Source of the DNA: Candidatus Arcticimaribacter forsetii | GTDB taxonomy: Bacteria > Bacteroidota > Bacteroidia > Flavobacteriales > Flavobacteriaceae | Reading direction: 5' to 3' | NCBI RefSeq assembly: GCF_910589745.1 | Contig: NZ_OU342399.1 | Location: 124,001-188,000 of the forward strand | DNA: 64,000 bases | The notes under the pieces: generated by a model | What the model was told of the DNA's origin: nothing | What the model saw: the letters and a program-made list of their open reading frames with translations, nothing else | The model's database searches: none | Position numbers and translations under genes: made by a program | Shown: positions 44,862 to 53,609 of the stretch, piece by piece | Numbering within the stretch: position 1 is the stretch's first letter | Layout: every line of letters starts with the position of its first letter

Positions 44862-45697
44862 TTTTTCTTCTTGAACAAGTAAACTAAAGAAGAATATTCT
44901 CCTGAACTGACTGCTTTCAAATTTGAATGTATTCCTCTATAAACACCTTTTATCAAAGGAAATCTGGACCCTTTATACTTTTCGGAAACATAAGAGATAT
45001 ATAAGGCGTCCATAATCAAAGGACGTTTGTCAATTAGCATGAATCCTTCTTGATCCAAAAGAGAAATTATACCGTCTTGAGAAAAGTGCCAAAGATGTCT
45101 CGGCACATCATAGGCAGCCCAAAACTCATTGTAATAAGAAGCGTCATAGGACTTAAGATTGGGAACGGCGATTAACAAAACGCCCTCTTTATTAAGTCTT
45201 TTATCAAACTCCAATATGGACTCTTTAAGATTTGGAATGTGTTCAAAAACATGCCAAAGGGTTATCAGGTCATATTTTTTATTTGGCGATTCATTCCAAG
45301 AATTATAGACAAAAAGCCCTTGTTGTTTAGCTAAACTCCTTGCGTTTAAATTTGTTTCTATTCCGTTCGCTTCAACATTGTCTTTAGATAAATATTTCAA
45401 AAAACCTCCTACACCACAACCATAATCCAACACAGAATAAGAATCTAATAAATGATTTTTGAACATGCCTTTTTTAATTCTAAACATAAGTTTCTGAACA
45501 AAACTGTAAAGAAAATTAACTAATGATTTAGATGAATGGTTGTGAGATATATATTCCTCCGAATCGTAATAAGAGTGCATTTCATGTTCTTTAGGAGCAG
45601 GTTCGGTTTTTGCTATTTGAGCAGTTTCGTCCCACACAACAGAGAAAATTTCACCTGAAACAAGGTGGTCTTTTACAGAACAGATTTCGGTTTTCAT
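44858..45697 (-). CDS. Class I SAM-dependent methyltransferase
   Basis: The 279-residue protein has SAM motif I VLDYGCGVGGFLKYL and a WHVFEHIPN segment typical of the Methyltransf_23 type. The N-terminus (CSVKDHLVSGEIF) and the C-terminal basic region are family-typical for a putative methyltransferase adjacent to mnmG in flavobacteria. Substrate unknown. Start is ATG at 45697: an extension from an upstream in-frame TTG would be translated from the parS site. It follows mnmG by 28 bp. Confidence 0.88.
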   Translation of the reverse strand: MKTEICSVKDHLVSGEIFSVVWDETAQIAKTEPAPKEHEMHSYYDSEEYISHNHSSKSLVNFLYSFVQKLMFRIKKGMFKNHLLDSYSVLDYGCGVGGFLKYLSKDNVEANGIETNLNARSLAKQQGLFVYNSWNESPNKKYDLITLWHVFEHIPNLKESILEFDKRLNKEGVLLIAVPNLKSYDASYYNEFWAAYDVPRHLWHFSQDGIISLLDQEGFMLIDKRPLIMDALYISYVSEKYKGSRFPLIKGVYRGIHSNLKAVSSGEYSSLVYLFKKKN

Positions 45698-45709
45698 TGG
45701 AGTTGTTTT

Positions 45710-45725
45710 TGTTCCACGTGAAACA
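45710..45725 (+). other. parS centromere site (ParB/Spo0J binding)
   Basis: The 16-mer TGTTCCACGTGAAACA is a perfect match to the consensus parS bound by ParB in Bacillus subtilis and most bacteria. It lies in the gap between mnmG and the methyltransferase gene, and abuts the mnmG stop codon. Confidence 0.9.
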
Positions 45726-47597
45726 TTACCTTCCAAGTTTAACTAACAAAACACTAATGTCACTTGGTTTAATTCCGCTTATTCTAGAAGCTTGTGAAAT
45801 GGTCTGAGGTTTAATTTTGTTTAATTTTTCTTTAGCTTCATGTGATAAGGAGGCCAAACAATTGTAGTCAAATGATGATGGAATAGAGACAGACTCTAAA
45901 CGATTTAATTTGTCTGCATTAGCCTTTTCTTTTTCGATGTATCCAGAATATTTAATTTGAACCTCAACTTGCTCTTGAGCATCTGTGCCAATTTTATTGG
46001 ACTCAATAAATTCTGATACTGATTTGATTTTAACCATGTCCTCAAGAGTAATGCCAGGACGAGAATAAATCTTTACAATCTTATCAGATTGACGCATCGG
46101 AGAAGAGTTTTTTTCTTCCAAGAAAGGATTCGCTTCTTCTGGAAGAACACTTGTTGTCTCGTAGAAATCTTTGAGTAAGGCGGATTGTTCGTTTTTTTTA
46201 TTGACTGATTTTAAACGATCTTCACTTGCAAGACCCAACTCATGACCAATTGGAGTAAGGCGAATGTCGGCATTGTCTTGACGTAATAGGGTACGATACT
46301 CAGCACGAGAGGTAAACATTCTGTAGGGCTCTTCGGTACCTTTAGTGATTAAATCATCTATTAAAACACCAATATATGCTTCGTTTCTTTTAAGCATAAA
46401 AGGACTATCGCCTTTATGATATAAATGGGCATTAATTCCGGCCATGAGACCCTGTGCGCCAGCTTCCTCATAACCAGTAGTACCATTAATTTGTCCTGCA
46501 AAGAACAAACCTTTTACTAATTTTGTTTGAAGACTGTGAGTCAATTGAGTTGGTGGAAAATAATCATACTCGATTGCATAACCAGGTCTAAAAAACTTGA
46601 CTGCTTCAAAACCTTTTACTTGTTTTAAAGCTTCATATTGAACATCTTCTGGTAGAGAGGTTGAAAAACCATTTATATAATATTCAACGGTATTCCATCC
46701 TTCTGGCTCAACAAAAATTTGGTGCCTGTTTTTGTCAGCAAAACGATTCACTTTATCCTCAATAGAAGGACAATACCTAGGGCCTAAACTTTTGATGCTT
46801 CCATTAAACATGGGCGAACGATCGAAACCTCCACGAAGGGTGTCGTGAACTTCTTCACTTGTATAGGTAATATGACAGCTGCGCTGTTTCGTGAGCGGAG
46901 ATGTTTCTGGAGAATAGCTAAATTTTACCGGATCTATATCTCCTGGTTGTTCTTCCATCAAATCAAAATTTAAAGAACGTCCATCAACACGAGGAGGAGT
47001 TCCTGTCTTCATTCTACCGGACTCAAACCCTTTTTCTATTAAAGACGAAGTCAAACCAGTAGAAGCACTTTCACCTGCTCTACCACCACCAAAATTTTTA
47101 TCACCAATATGAATTAATCCATTAAGAAATGTTCCGTTCGTTAGAATTACAGTTTTAGAATATATCTTGAGACCCAAACTTGTGACAACACCTATTATTT
47201 TATCTTGATCAAATATTAAATCTTGAACCATCTCTTGATAAAAATCAAGATTAGGAGTTTGCTCTAAACGATCCCGCCAAGCTTGAGCGAACATCATACG
47301 GTCAGATTGAACTCTTGGACTCCACATCGCCGGACCCTTAGACCTATTAAGCATTTTAAATTGAATTGCACTAAGGTCTGAAACGATACCGCTGTATCCA
47401 CCCAAAGCATCAATCTCTCGTACAATTTGTCCCTTCGCAATACCTCCCATTGCAGGATTACAAGACATTTGTGCAATATTTTGTAGATTCATGGTAATCA
47501 AAAGAGTTTTTGATCCCATGTTTGCCGCTGCTGCAGCCGCCTCGGCTCCTGCATGACCTGCACCAACCACTATAACGTCATAAGGTGTATTGAACAT
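45726..47597 (-). CDS. mnmG: tRNA uridine-5-carboxymethylaminomethyl(34) synthesis enzyme MnmG (GidA)
   Basis: The 623-residue FAD enzyme, with MnmE, modifies U34 of several tRNAs. It has the FAD motif VVGAGHAGAEAA at the N-terminus, PAMGGIAKGQIVREID, GLFFAGQINGTTGYEEAGAQ and a helical C-terminus. The start is ATG at 47597 (MFNTPYDVIVVG), 2 bp after the ybeY stop; upstream in-frame sequence only reads through the parS site. It is bracketed by two parS sites. mnmE is not in the window. Confidence 0.98.
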   Translation of the reverse strand: MFNTPYDVIVVGAGHAGAEAAAAAANMGSKTLLITMNLQNIAQMSCNPAMGGIAKGQIVREIDALGGYSGIVSDLSAIQFKMLNRSKGPAMWSPRVQSDRMMFAQAWRDRLEQTPNLDFYQEMVQDLIFDQDKIIGVVTSLGLKIYSKTVILTNGTFLNGLIHIGDKNFGGGRAGESASTGLTSSLIEKGFESGRMKTGTPPRVDGRSLNFDLMEEQPGDIDPVKFSYSPETSPLTKQRSCHITYTSEEVHDTLRGGFDRSPMFNGSIKSLGPRYCPSIEDKVNRFADKNRHQIFVEPEGWNTVEYYINGFSTSLPEDVQYEALKQVKGFEAVKFFRPGYAIEYDYFPPTQLTHSLQTKLVKGLFFAGQINGTTGYEEAGAQGLMAGINAHLYHKGDSPFMLKRNEAYIGVLIDDLITKGTEEPYRMFTSRAEYRTLLRQDNADIRLTPIGHELGLASEDRLKSVNKKNEQSALLKDFYETTSVLPEEANPFLEEKNSSPMRQSDKIVKIYSRPGITLEDMVKIKSVSEFIESNKIGTDAQEQVEVQIKYSGYIEKEKANADKLNRLESVSIPSSFDYNCLASLSHEAKEKLNKIKPQTISQASRISGIKPSDISVLLVKLGR

Positions 47598-47599
47598 AA

Positions 47600-48022
47600 T
47601 TATTGTTTCACGTGGAACATAGAGATGCATAGATCCTCTTGTTCTGTCATTATTAATTTCTGTTGCGGTATTTTGTCAGAATAACCGATTGTATGCAAAA
47701 AACCATGTGATATGAGTCTAAGCGTCTCATTTTCAACTGTTTGGCTGTTTTCTTCAGCGTTAAGGCTACACATGTAAGTGGAGATAAATAGCTCCGCATT
47801 TATAACTACCTGATTTCCATAGTCAAAGGTAAGAATATCTGTATGCGTGTCATGATCTAAATATTTTTTATTCATTTCTAGCATCTTATCCTTGTCAATA
47901 AAATTCACAACAAATTGTTCCAAAGTAACTTGATAATGATCTGCTACGAGATCTATCCAATATTTCAAATCAGAAGGTAAAAGATTATCAGAAGGTAAAT
48001 TAAAAAATTGTGTCGTTTTCAT
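47600..48022 (-). CDS. ybeY: Endoribonuclease YbeY
   Basis: The 140-residue protein has the HGFLHTIGYSD motif in place of the canonical H-x3-H-x5-H; the third ligand is Asp, as I recall for other Bacteroidota. YbeY takes part in 16S rRNA maturation and ribosome quality control. The start is ATG at 48022 (MKTTQFFNLP); upstream in-frame residues include the promoter. Its last codons are part of the second parS site. A TATATTTG box lies 7 nt upstream. Confidence 0.93.
   Translation of the reverse strand: MKTTQFFNLPSDNLLPSDLKYWIDLVADHYQVTLEQFVVNFIDKDKMLEMNKKYLDHDTHTDILTFDYGNQVVINAELFISTYMCSLNAEENSQTVENETLRLISHGFLHTIGYSDKIPQQKLIMTEQEDLCISMFHVKQ
47604..47619 (-). other. parS centromere site (ParB/Spo0J binding)
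   Basis: Reads TGTTTCACGTGGAACA on the + strand, which is TGTTCCACGTGAAACA on the - strand: the same perfect parS 16-mer as at 45710-45725, in inverted orientation and 1,894 bp away. It lies in the last codons of ybeY, 6 bp upstream of the mnmG start codon. Confidence 0.9.
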
Positions 48023-48029
48023 TACTCCG

Positions 48030-48037
48030 CAAATATA
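48030..48037 (-). promoter_or_regulatory. -7 promoter box TATATTTG of ybeY-mnmG
   Basis: Exact TAnnTTTG match on the reverse strand, 7 nt before the ybeY ATG. The gltX box faces it 37 bp away. Confidence 0.65.
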
Positions 48038-48074
48038 CAGAATATCAAGTGATGGAAAAATGAAGGAGAGGAAG

Positions 48075-48082
48075 TATATTTG
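48075..48082 (+). promoter_or_regulatory. -7 promoter box TATATTTG of gltX
   Basis: Exact TAnnTTTG match ending 14 nt before the gltX ATG. Confidence 0.65.
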
Positions 48083-48096
48083 TAAAAAAATTAAAC

Positions 48097-49581
48097 ATGA
48101 TAGAACGCGTTCGTTTCGCTCCAAGTCCAACTGGCCCACTTCATATAGGTGGTGTTAGAACGGCATTATTTAATTACCTGTATGCAAAAAAAAACAAAGG
48201 GGTATTTGTATTGCGAATTGAGGATACCGATCAAAAAAGAAAAGTAGATTCAAGTGAGGAATATATTTTTGAAAGCCTTGAATGGGCGGGTATTAATCCT
48301 GATGAAAGCATCAAAAATCCAGGAAAATATGGTCCTTACCGACAAAGTGAAAGACAGGATATTTACAAAAAATATATTGAAGAGCTATTAGATAAAAAAG
48401 GGGCTTATTATGCATTTGATAAAGCTGAGGACCTTTCAATAGCAAGGGAAAAGGCAGAGAAAGAAACAGGAGCATTTAAATACAATTATGCCAATAGAAA
48501 TCAGTTTGATAATTCTTTGAAAATAAGCGAGAAAGAATGTCAAGAGCGTATAAATTCTGGTGAGGAATACACTATAAGATTACTTGTTGAGCCGAATGTT
48601 GAAATAATTAGTGAAGATGAAATAAGAAAAACGGTTCGTGTAAATAGTAATGAATTAGAAGATAAGGTGCTTGTTAAAGGTGATGGGACTCCGACGTATC
48701 ATTTAGCAAATGTTATTGATGATCATTGTATGGAAATAACTACCGTAATTCGTGGTGAAGAATGGTTGCCATCGCTACCAATTCATACCTTATTATATAA
48801 TCTATACGGGTGGGAAAAACCAAAGTTTGTTCACTTACCTTTAATATTAAACCCTTCAGGAAAAGGGAAACTCAGCAAACGAGATGGTGATAAGAACGGG
48901 TATCCTGTATTCCCAATAGCATGGGGTGAAGAATTTGAAGGATATAGAGAAAAAGGGTTTTTGGCTAGTGCACACTTAAACTATATTGCTCAGCTGGGCT
49001 GGAGCCCAAAGGTAGAGGACGAGATAATGACAATTAATGAAATTATTAGTGCTTTTGATTTCAATGAAATACAAAAAGGAGGGGCAAGGTTTGATTACGA
49101 TAAGGCAAAATGGGTCAACCAACAACACATTCAAAGGCTGTCAACAGAAGAAATTGAAACTATTGTAAGCGCCAAAGTCACAGAGCTTAAAGACAACTAT
49201 AATAAAGACCTAATATCAAAAATATCAACTCTTATACAAGAACGTGTCGTATTACTTAATGATATTCCTGGCTTATGTGAAATGTTCTTGATCCCACCAA
49301 AAGCGTATGATGAGAAAGGAATGAAAAAAATAAAAAAGGTAGATTTAACTTCGTTAATAAACGAAATTAAAACAATAATTAATGCGCATGATCTTGAAGA
49401 TCTAAAAGAGGAAATTTCTAACTTTTGTATAGAAAATGAAATTGGAATGGGAGTTGTTATGCAAACTCTAAGAATGGCTGTTGTGGGGAGTTTATCAGGA
49501 CCTGATATTATAAAAGTAATAAAAGTGATTGGAAAAATGACTACATTAGATCGTTTAGAACTTTTAAAAAAAACTGTTTAA
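48097..49581 (+). CDS. gltX: Glutamyl-tRNA synthetase
   Basis: The 494-residue class I synthetase has APSPTGPLHIGGVRTALFNY (HIGH motif), TYHLANVIDDH and the KMSKS-like GKLSKRDGD. It lies 15 bp upstream of the SPFH gene on the same strand. Together with glnS in this window, the organism likely charges tRNA-Gln directly. Confidence 0.98.
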   Translation: MIERVRFAPSPTGPLHIGGVRTALFNYLYAKKNKGVFVLRIEDTDQKRKVDSSEEYIFESLEWAGINPDESIKNPGKYGPYRQSERQDIYKKYIEELLDKKGAYYAFDKAEDLSIAREKAEKETGAFKYNYANRNQFDNSLKISEKECQERINSGEEYTIRLLVEPNVEIISEDEIRKTVRVNSNELEDKVLVKGDGTPTYHLANVIDDHCMEITTVIRGEEWLPSLPIHTLLYNLYGWEKPKFVHLPLILNPSGKGKLSKRDGDKNGYPVFPIAWGEEFEGYREKGFLASAHLNYIAQLGWSPKVEDEIMTINEIISAFDFNEIQKGGARFDYDKAKWVNQQHIQRLSTEEIETIVSAKVTELKDNYNKDLISKISTLIQERVVLLNDIPGLCEMFLIPPKAYDEKGMKKIKKVDLTSLINEIKTIINAHDLEDLKEEISNFCIENEIGMGVVMQTLRMAVVGSLSGPDIIKVIKVIGKMTTLDRLELLKKTV

Positions 49582-49596
49582 CCTAAAATCTATCAT

Positions 49597-50520
49597 ATGA
49601 GTATTGGAACTTATGTTATTATCTTCATTGCTGTATTATTAATCCTATCTGGGTTATTTATAGTGAAACAACAAACCGCAGCAATTATAGAGCGTTTCGG
49701 AAAATTCGTTGCAATTAGGCAACCTGGTTTACACATTAAAATCCCGCTAGTTGATAAGATTGCTGGACGCATGAGTCTAAAAATCCTTCAACTGGATGTA
49801 ATTGTAGAAACCAAAACAAAAGACGATGTTTTTGTAAAACTGAAAGTGTCTGTTCAATATAAAGTGGTCTCTGGAAGTGTATATGATGCTTTCTATAAAT
49901 TGGATTATCCTCAAGACCAAATTACGTCCTATGTCTTTGATGTTATTAGAGCTGAAGTTCCAAAAATGAAATTGGATGATGTGTTTGAAAAGAAAAATGA
50001 CATCGCTAACGCGGTTAAAGGCGAGTTAAACGAGGCAATGACCAATTATGGATACGATATAATAAAAGCTTTAGTTACAGATATTGACCCTGATTCTCAA
50101 GTAAAAGAAGCAATGAATAGAATTAATGCTGCCGAAAGAGAAAAAGTTGCGGCTCAATATGAGGGAGATGCTGCCCGAATTTTGATCGTTGAAAAGGCAA
50201 AAGCTGAAGCAGAAAGCAAACGTTTACAAGGACAAGGAATTGCGGACCAAAGAAGAGAAATCGCACGTGGTTTAGAAGAATCTGTTGATGTTTTGAATGG
50301 AGTGGGGATAAACTCTCAAGAAGCCTCTGCTCTTATCGTAGTAACTCAGCATTATGACACATTACAGTCTATAGGAGAACACACGAATTCTAATCTTATA
50401 CTGCTTCCAAATTCACCACAAGCTGGTAGTGATATGTTAAACAACATGGTTGCTTCATTCACTGCTAGTAATCAAATTGGTGAAGCAATGAAAGAACAGA
50501 ATTTGAAAAATAAGAAATAA
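49597..50520 (+). CDS. SPFH-domain (stomatin/prohibitin-like) membrane protein
   Basis: The 307-residue protein has an N-terminal membrane segment (TYVIIFIAVLLILSGLFIV, about residues 5-22) and an SPFH domain (AAIIERFGKFVAIRQPGLHI ... VSVQYKVV ... ALVTDIDPDSQVKEAMNRIN), followed by a coiled coil rich in Ala/Glu/Lys. Such proteins form membrane scaffolds and can regulate FtsH-type proteases; the specific partner is unknown. It ends 20 bp before a terminator. Confidence 0.93.
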   Translation: MSIGTYVIIFIAVLLILSGLFIVKQQTAAIIERFGKFVAIRQPGLHIKIPLVDKIAGRMSLKILQLDVIVETKTKDDVFVKLKVSVQYKVVSGSVYDAFYKLDYPQDQITSYVFDVIRAEVPKMKLDDVFEKKNDIANAVKGELNEAMTNYGYDIIKALVTDIDPDSQVKEAMNRINAAEREKVAAQYEGDAARILIVEKAKAEAESKRLQGQGIADQRREIARGLEESVDVLNGVGINSQEASALIVVTQHYDTLQSIGEHTNSNLILLPNSPQAGSDMLNNMVASFTASNQIGEAMKEQNLKNKK

Positions 50521-50540
50521 AAAACTTCTTAAGAAACAGA

Positions 50541-50567
50541 AAGGCTCAACAATGTTGAGCCTTTTTT
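50541..50567 (+). terminator. Terminator of the gltX-SPFH operon
   Basis: A perfect 10-bp stem AAGGCTCAAC / GTTGAGCCTT with a 3-nt loop, ending in a T-run. It may also serve the convergent glnS, whose stop lies at 50566. Confidence 0.9.
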
Positions 50568-52251
50568 AATTATTATTAGATTTCTTTGCCCAAGTATCTC
50601 GCAAGCCTACTGTTTTATTGAAAACTAAATTATCCTCTGTTGAGTCTTGGTCCACAACAAAATATCCTAAGCGCTGAAACTGGATGTTGGTTCCGGGCTT
50701 AAGGTTTACCAATGAAGGTTCAACTTGAGCAGTAATAACTTCTAATGAGTCTGAATTAATAAAATCCGTAAACTCTTGTTCTTTGTGTTGATCAGGGCTT
50801 TCGTCATTAAACAAACGATCATACAAATTAACTTTAGCACTTATTGAAGTATCTTGATTTACCCAATGAATTGTACCTTTTACTTTTCGTTGACTTGCTT
50901 CAGATCCGGAACCACTTTTACTGTCTGGATCATACGTACAATGCACCTCTATAATATTTCCCTCTGCGTCTTTCACAACAGATTGGCCCTGGATAATATA
51001 AGCGTTTTTTAAGCGCACTTCTTTTCCTAATGTTAACCTGAAATATTTACGGTTTGCTTCTTCTTTGAAATCATTTCTTTCAATGTATAAGTTCTTAGAA
51101 AAGGGCATTAATCGCGATCCTTTTGACTCATCTTCCGGATTGTTTTCCGCTTCTAACATTTCTGTTGCACCTTCTGGGTAATTAGTAATTACCAGTTTAA
51201 TAGGATCTAAAACAGCCATAACTCGAGAAGCTTTTTTATTCAAATCTTCTCGAACACAAAACTCTAATAAAGAAGCGTCTATTACATTTTCTCTTTTAGA
51301 AACACCCGCTGTTTCAACAAAGTTTCGAAGTGATTCAGGGGTATAACCTCGTCTTCTTAGACCTGAAATCGTTGGCATCCGTGGATCATCCCAACCAGAA
51401 ACCGTTTTGTTTTCGATTAATTTAGCTAATTTCCTTTTACTTGTTACTGTATAAGAAAGATTAAGACGCGCAAACTCTCTTTGTTTTGGATAATGATGTT
51501 CTAGTTTAGTTATGTTGTCTAAAAACCACTCGTATAAGTCTCTGTGAGGCTTAAACTCTAAAGTACAAAGCGAGTGAGAAATACCTTCTATATAATCAGA
51601 TTCACCGTGGGTCCAATCGTACATTGGATAAATGCACCATTTTGAGCCAGTTCTATGGTGGTCTTTTTCTATTATTCTATAAATAATCGGATCACGCATC
51701 AACATGTTTGGAGAAGACATATCAATTTTTGCCCGTAAAGCAAGTGTACCTTCTTTATGTTTCCCTGCGGCCATTTCCTCGAAAAGAGCTAAATTTTCTT
51801 CAGGAGAAGTATCTCTAAAAGGGCTATTAGAACCTGCTTGTGTCGGAGTACCTTTTTGATTTGCAATCTCATCAGAACTTTGAGAATCTACATAAGCAAG
51901 ACCTTTTAAAATTAGCTCTTTAGCCCATATAAATAACTGATCAAAATAATCCGAGGCATATCGCTCTTCTGCCCACTCATAACCTAACCACTGCACATCT
52001 TTTTTTATTGCATTTACAAACTCAATGCTTTCTTTTGCTGGGTTGGTATCATCAAACCTTAAATTAACCGGCGCATTAAATTTTTCTCCTAAATTAAAAT
52101 TAATAGCAATTGCCTTTACGTGTCCTATGTGTAAATATCCATTAGGTTCTGGTGGAAAACGAAATCGTAATTTATCTGCAGGAAAACCAGCTTCTAAATC
52201 TGCTTTAATAATTTGTTCAATAAAATGTAAAGATTCAGTATGCTCTGACAT
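50566..52251 (-). CDS. glnS: Glutaminyl-tRNA synthetase
   Basis: The 561-residue class I synthetase has RFPPEPNGYLHIGHVKAIAI (HIGH), NKTVSGWDDPRMPTI and the KMSKS-like LMPFSKNLYIERNDF region, followed by the two anticodon-binding beta-barrels. Length is normal. A TATCTTTG box lies 14 nt upstream, facing the folB promoter. Confidence 0.98.
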   Translation of the reverse strand: MSEHTESLHFIEQIIKADLEAGFPADKLRFRFPPEPNGYLHIGHVKAIAINFNLGEKFNAPVNLRFDDTNPAKESIEFVNAIKKDVQWLGYEWAEERYASDYFDQLFIWAKELILKGLAYVDSQSSDEIANQKGTPTQAGSNSPFRDTSPEENLALFEEMAAGKHKEGTLALRAKIDMSSPNMLMRDPIIYRIIEKDHHRTGSKWCIYPMYDWTHGESDYIEGISHSLCTLEFKPHRDLYEWFLDNITKLEHHYPKQREFARLNLSYTVTSKRKLAKLIENKTVSGWDDPRMPTISGLRRRGYTPESLRNFVETAGVSKRENVIDASLLEFCVREDLNKKASRVMAVLDPIKLVITNYPEGATEMLEAENNPEDESKGSRLMPFSKNLYIERNDFKEEANRKYFRLTLGKEVRLKNAYIIQGQSVVKDAEGNIIEVHCTYDPDSKSGSGSEASQRKVKGTIHWVNQDTSISAKVNLYDRLFNDESPDQHKEQEFTDFINSDSLEVITAQVEPSLVNLKPGTNIQFQRLGYFVVDQDSTEDNLVFNKTVGLRDTWAKKSNNN

Positions 52252-52265
52252 GAATATATTTTTTA

Positions 52266-52273
52266 CAAAGATA
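52266..52273 (-). promoter_or_regulatory. -7 promoter box TATCTTTG of glnS
   Basis: Exact TAnnTTTG match on the reverse strand, 14 nt before the glnS ATG. Confidence 0.65.
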
Positions 52274-52317
52274 TCGAAAAAGAAAAAGGGATGGAAGTAT
52301 TATTAGCTCCTCTTTTT

Positions 52318-52325
52318 TATATTTG
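52318..52325 (+). promoter_or_regulatory. -7 promoter box TATATTTG of folB
   Basis: Exact TAnnTTTG match ending 14 nt before the folB ATG. Confidence 0.65.
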
Positions 52326-52339
52326 CTCAAAGCAAAGTT

Positions 52340-52705
52340 ATGGGAACTATTCGAGTAAAAAATATTGAAGTTTATGCAAACCATGGATGCATGGAAGAGG
52401 AAGGACGAATAGGAAGCGATTATGTTGTAAATGTTAAGTTAAAGACAGACTTAAATAAGTCAGTAATAAGTGATGACTTAAAAGATACCGTAGACTATGT
52501 TGCTGTTTATACTATTGTAAAAGAAGAAATGAGTATTCGTGCAAAACTACTGGAAGTGGTTGTTCAACGTATAGTTAACCGAATAATGAAAGAACACGAA
52601 ACAGTTGAAAAAGTGTCTGTTAATGTTGCAAAGAAAAACCCACCTATAGGGGGAGAAGTAGAAGAGGTTAGTGTAGAAATAAAAGGGAAGAGAAAAAAGG
52701 CTTAA
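52340..52705 (+). CDS. folB: Dihydroneopterin aldolase
   Basis: The 121-residue protein starts GTIRVKNIEVYANHGCMEEE, has VDYVAVYTIVKEEMSIRAK and the C-terminal VNVAKKNPPIGGEVEEVSVE, all family hallmarks (the Lys before NPP binds substrate). It splits dihydroneopterin to make the pterin for folate. It is 30 bp upstream of tRNA-Cys, which has its own promoter box. Confidence 0.95.
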   Translation: MGTIRVKNIEVYANHGCMEEEGRIGSDYVVNVKLKTDLNKSVISDDLKDTVDYVAVYTIVKEEMSIRAKLLEVVVQRIVNRIMKEHETVEKVSVNVAKKNPPIGGEVEEVSVEIKGKRKKA

Positions 52706-52720
52706 AAACTTTTTATTTAT

Positions 52721-52728
52721 TACTTTTG
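52721..52728 (+). promoter_or_regulatory. -7 promoter box TACTTTTG of tRNA-Cys
   Basis: Exact TAnnTTTG match ending 7 nt before the mature 5' end of the tRNA. Confidence 0.65.
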
Positions 52729-52735
52729 CCGGACT

Positions 52736-52806
52736 GGCATCGTGGCCGAGTGGCTAGGCAGAGCTCTGCAAAAGCTTGTACAGCGGTTCGAATCCGCTCG
52801 ATGCCT
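52736..52806 (+). tRNA. tRNA-Cys(GCA)
   Basis: A 71-nt cloverleaf: acceptor stem GGCATCG / CGATGCC, D-arm GGCC...GGC, anticodon stem GAGCT / AGCTT (last pair G-T) with loop CTGCAAA containing anticodon GCA, and T-arm GCGGTTCGAATCCGC. Discriminator base T (U73) fits tRNA-Cys. The 3' CCA is not encoded. A hairpin terminator follows at once. Confidence 0.95.
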
Positions 52807-52808
52807 CT

Positions 52809-52838
52809 AAAAAAACCCGTGATAATCACGGGTTTTTT
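52809..52838 (+). terminator. Terminator after tRNA-Cys
   Basis: A 7-bp GC-containing stem CCCGTGA / TCACGGG, extended by A/T pairs to 13 bp, with a 3-nt loop TAA and ending in TTTTTT. It is nearly symmetric and probably also ends the convergent DUF2807 gene. Confidence 0.92.
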
Positions 52839-52846
52839 ATTTATAT

Positions 52847-53572
52847 CTAATTCATTTCTGTAATAGTACCGCCGATTCGTTTTCTTTTAATAAGCTTTGT
52901 TGGTCTTCCATGAATACGAACAGTTCCTCCAACATTTACAGTCGCTTCCAATAAGTCAGAAGCGTGAATATAAGCAACGCCTCCAGCTGTTACTTTTACT
53001 GTTGTTTGCTCTGTTAAAAGATTCTCAGACTCACAAATTCCGCCTGCTAGTATTTTTAAATCATGGTAAACAGCTTTACCATAAAGGTTAAGTGTTCCCC
53101 CTGTATTAACTTGTGAGGTTATTTTTTCTGCTTCTATATGAAGATCTAAGTTGGAACCCTCATTCGCTTTTAATTCAATCTTTGTAGCTTGTAAGAGTGC
53201 TTTTGATTCTACAACTGATCCTTGGTAGGTATAAATTAGATCTAATGGTTTAGAAAAGTATATTTCTATGTATGTGTTTTTAGGATTAAAAACTTGGTCT
53301 ATTGAGTGTTTAATTTTTAAAACATCATTTTTTAAAGAAGTAACAACTGTTTCAAAGTTTTCTCCTGATAAGACAAGTTTATCTTCTTCAGAAGGAATTA
53401 ATTTAACTTCAATACCTGAATATACTTTTAAACCAGTAAAAGGACTTAATTGAATCGTTTTAGTTTGAACTTTTCGTTCTATTTCTTGACTTGATATGGA
53501 ATCCGTTTCAATTTCTTGAGCAGAAATTAATGGACTAATAAATAACACGATAAGTAAAATGGGTAATTTCAT
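52847..53572 (-). CDS. DUF2807 (head GIN domain) protein
   Basis: The 241-residue protein has a signal peptide (about residues 1-18, LISAQ) and a right-handed beta-helix-like GIN domain: repeated strands such as LSPFTGLKVYSGIEVKLIPS, LKANEGSNLDLHIEA, VTAGGVAYIHASDLLEATVN. It is probably a periplasmic or outer-surface protein of unknown role. No cargo or receptor is encoded with it. It is a single-gene unit. Confidence 0.88.
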   Translation of the reverse strand: MKLPILLIVLFISPLISAQEIETDSISSQEIERKVQTKTIQLSPFTGLKVYSGIEVKLIPSEEDKLVLSGENFETVVTSLKNDVLKIKHSIDQVFNPKNTYIEIYFSKPLDLIYTYQGSVVESKALLQATKIELKANEGSNLDLHIEAEKITSQVNTGGTLNLYGKAVYHDLKILAGGICESENLLTEQTTVKVTAGGVAYIHASDLLEATVNVGGTVRIHGRPTKLIKRKRIGGTITEMN

Positions 53573-53609
53573 ATTGATCCTTTTTTAAAGTTTAATAAAT
53601 TTAGTAATT

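Noticed and set aside
45647-45662. Third parS-like site (AATTTCACCTGAAACA)
   Set aside because: Three mismatches, one of them in the central CACGTG core; lies within coding sequence and is probably chance.
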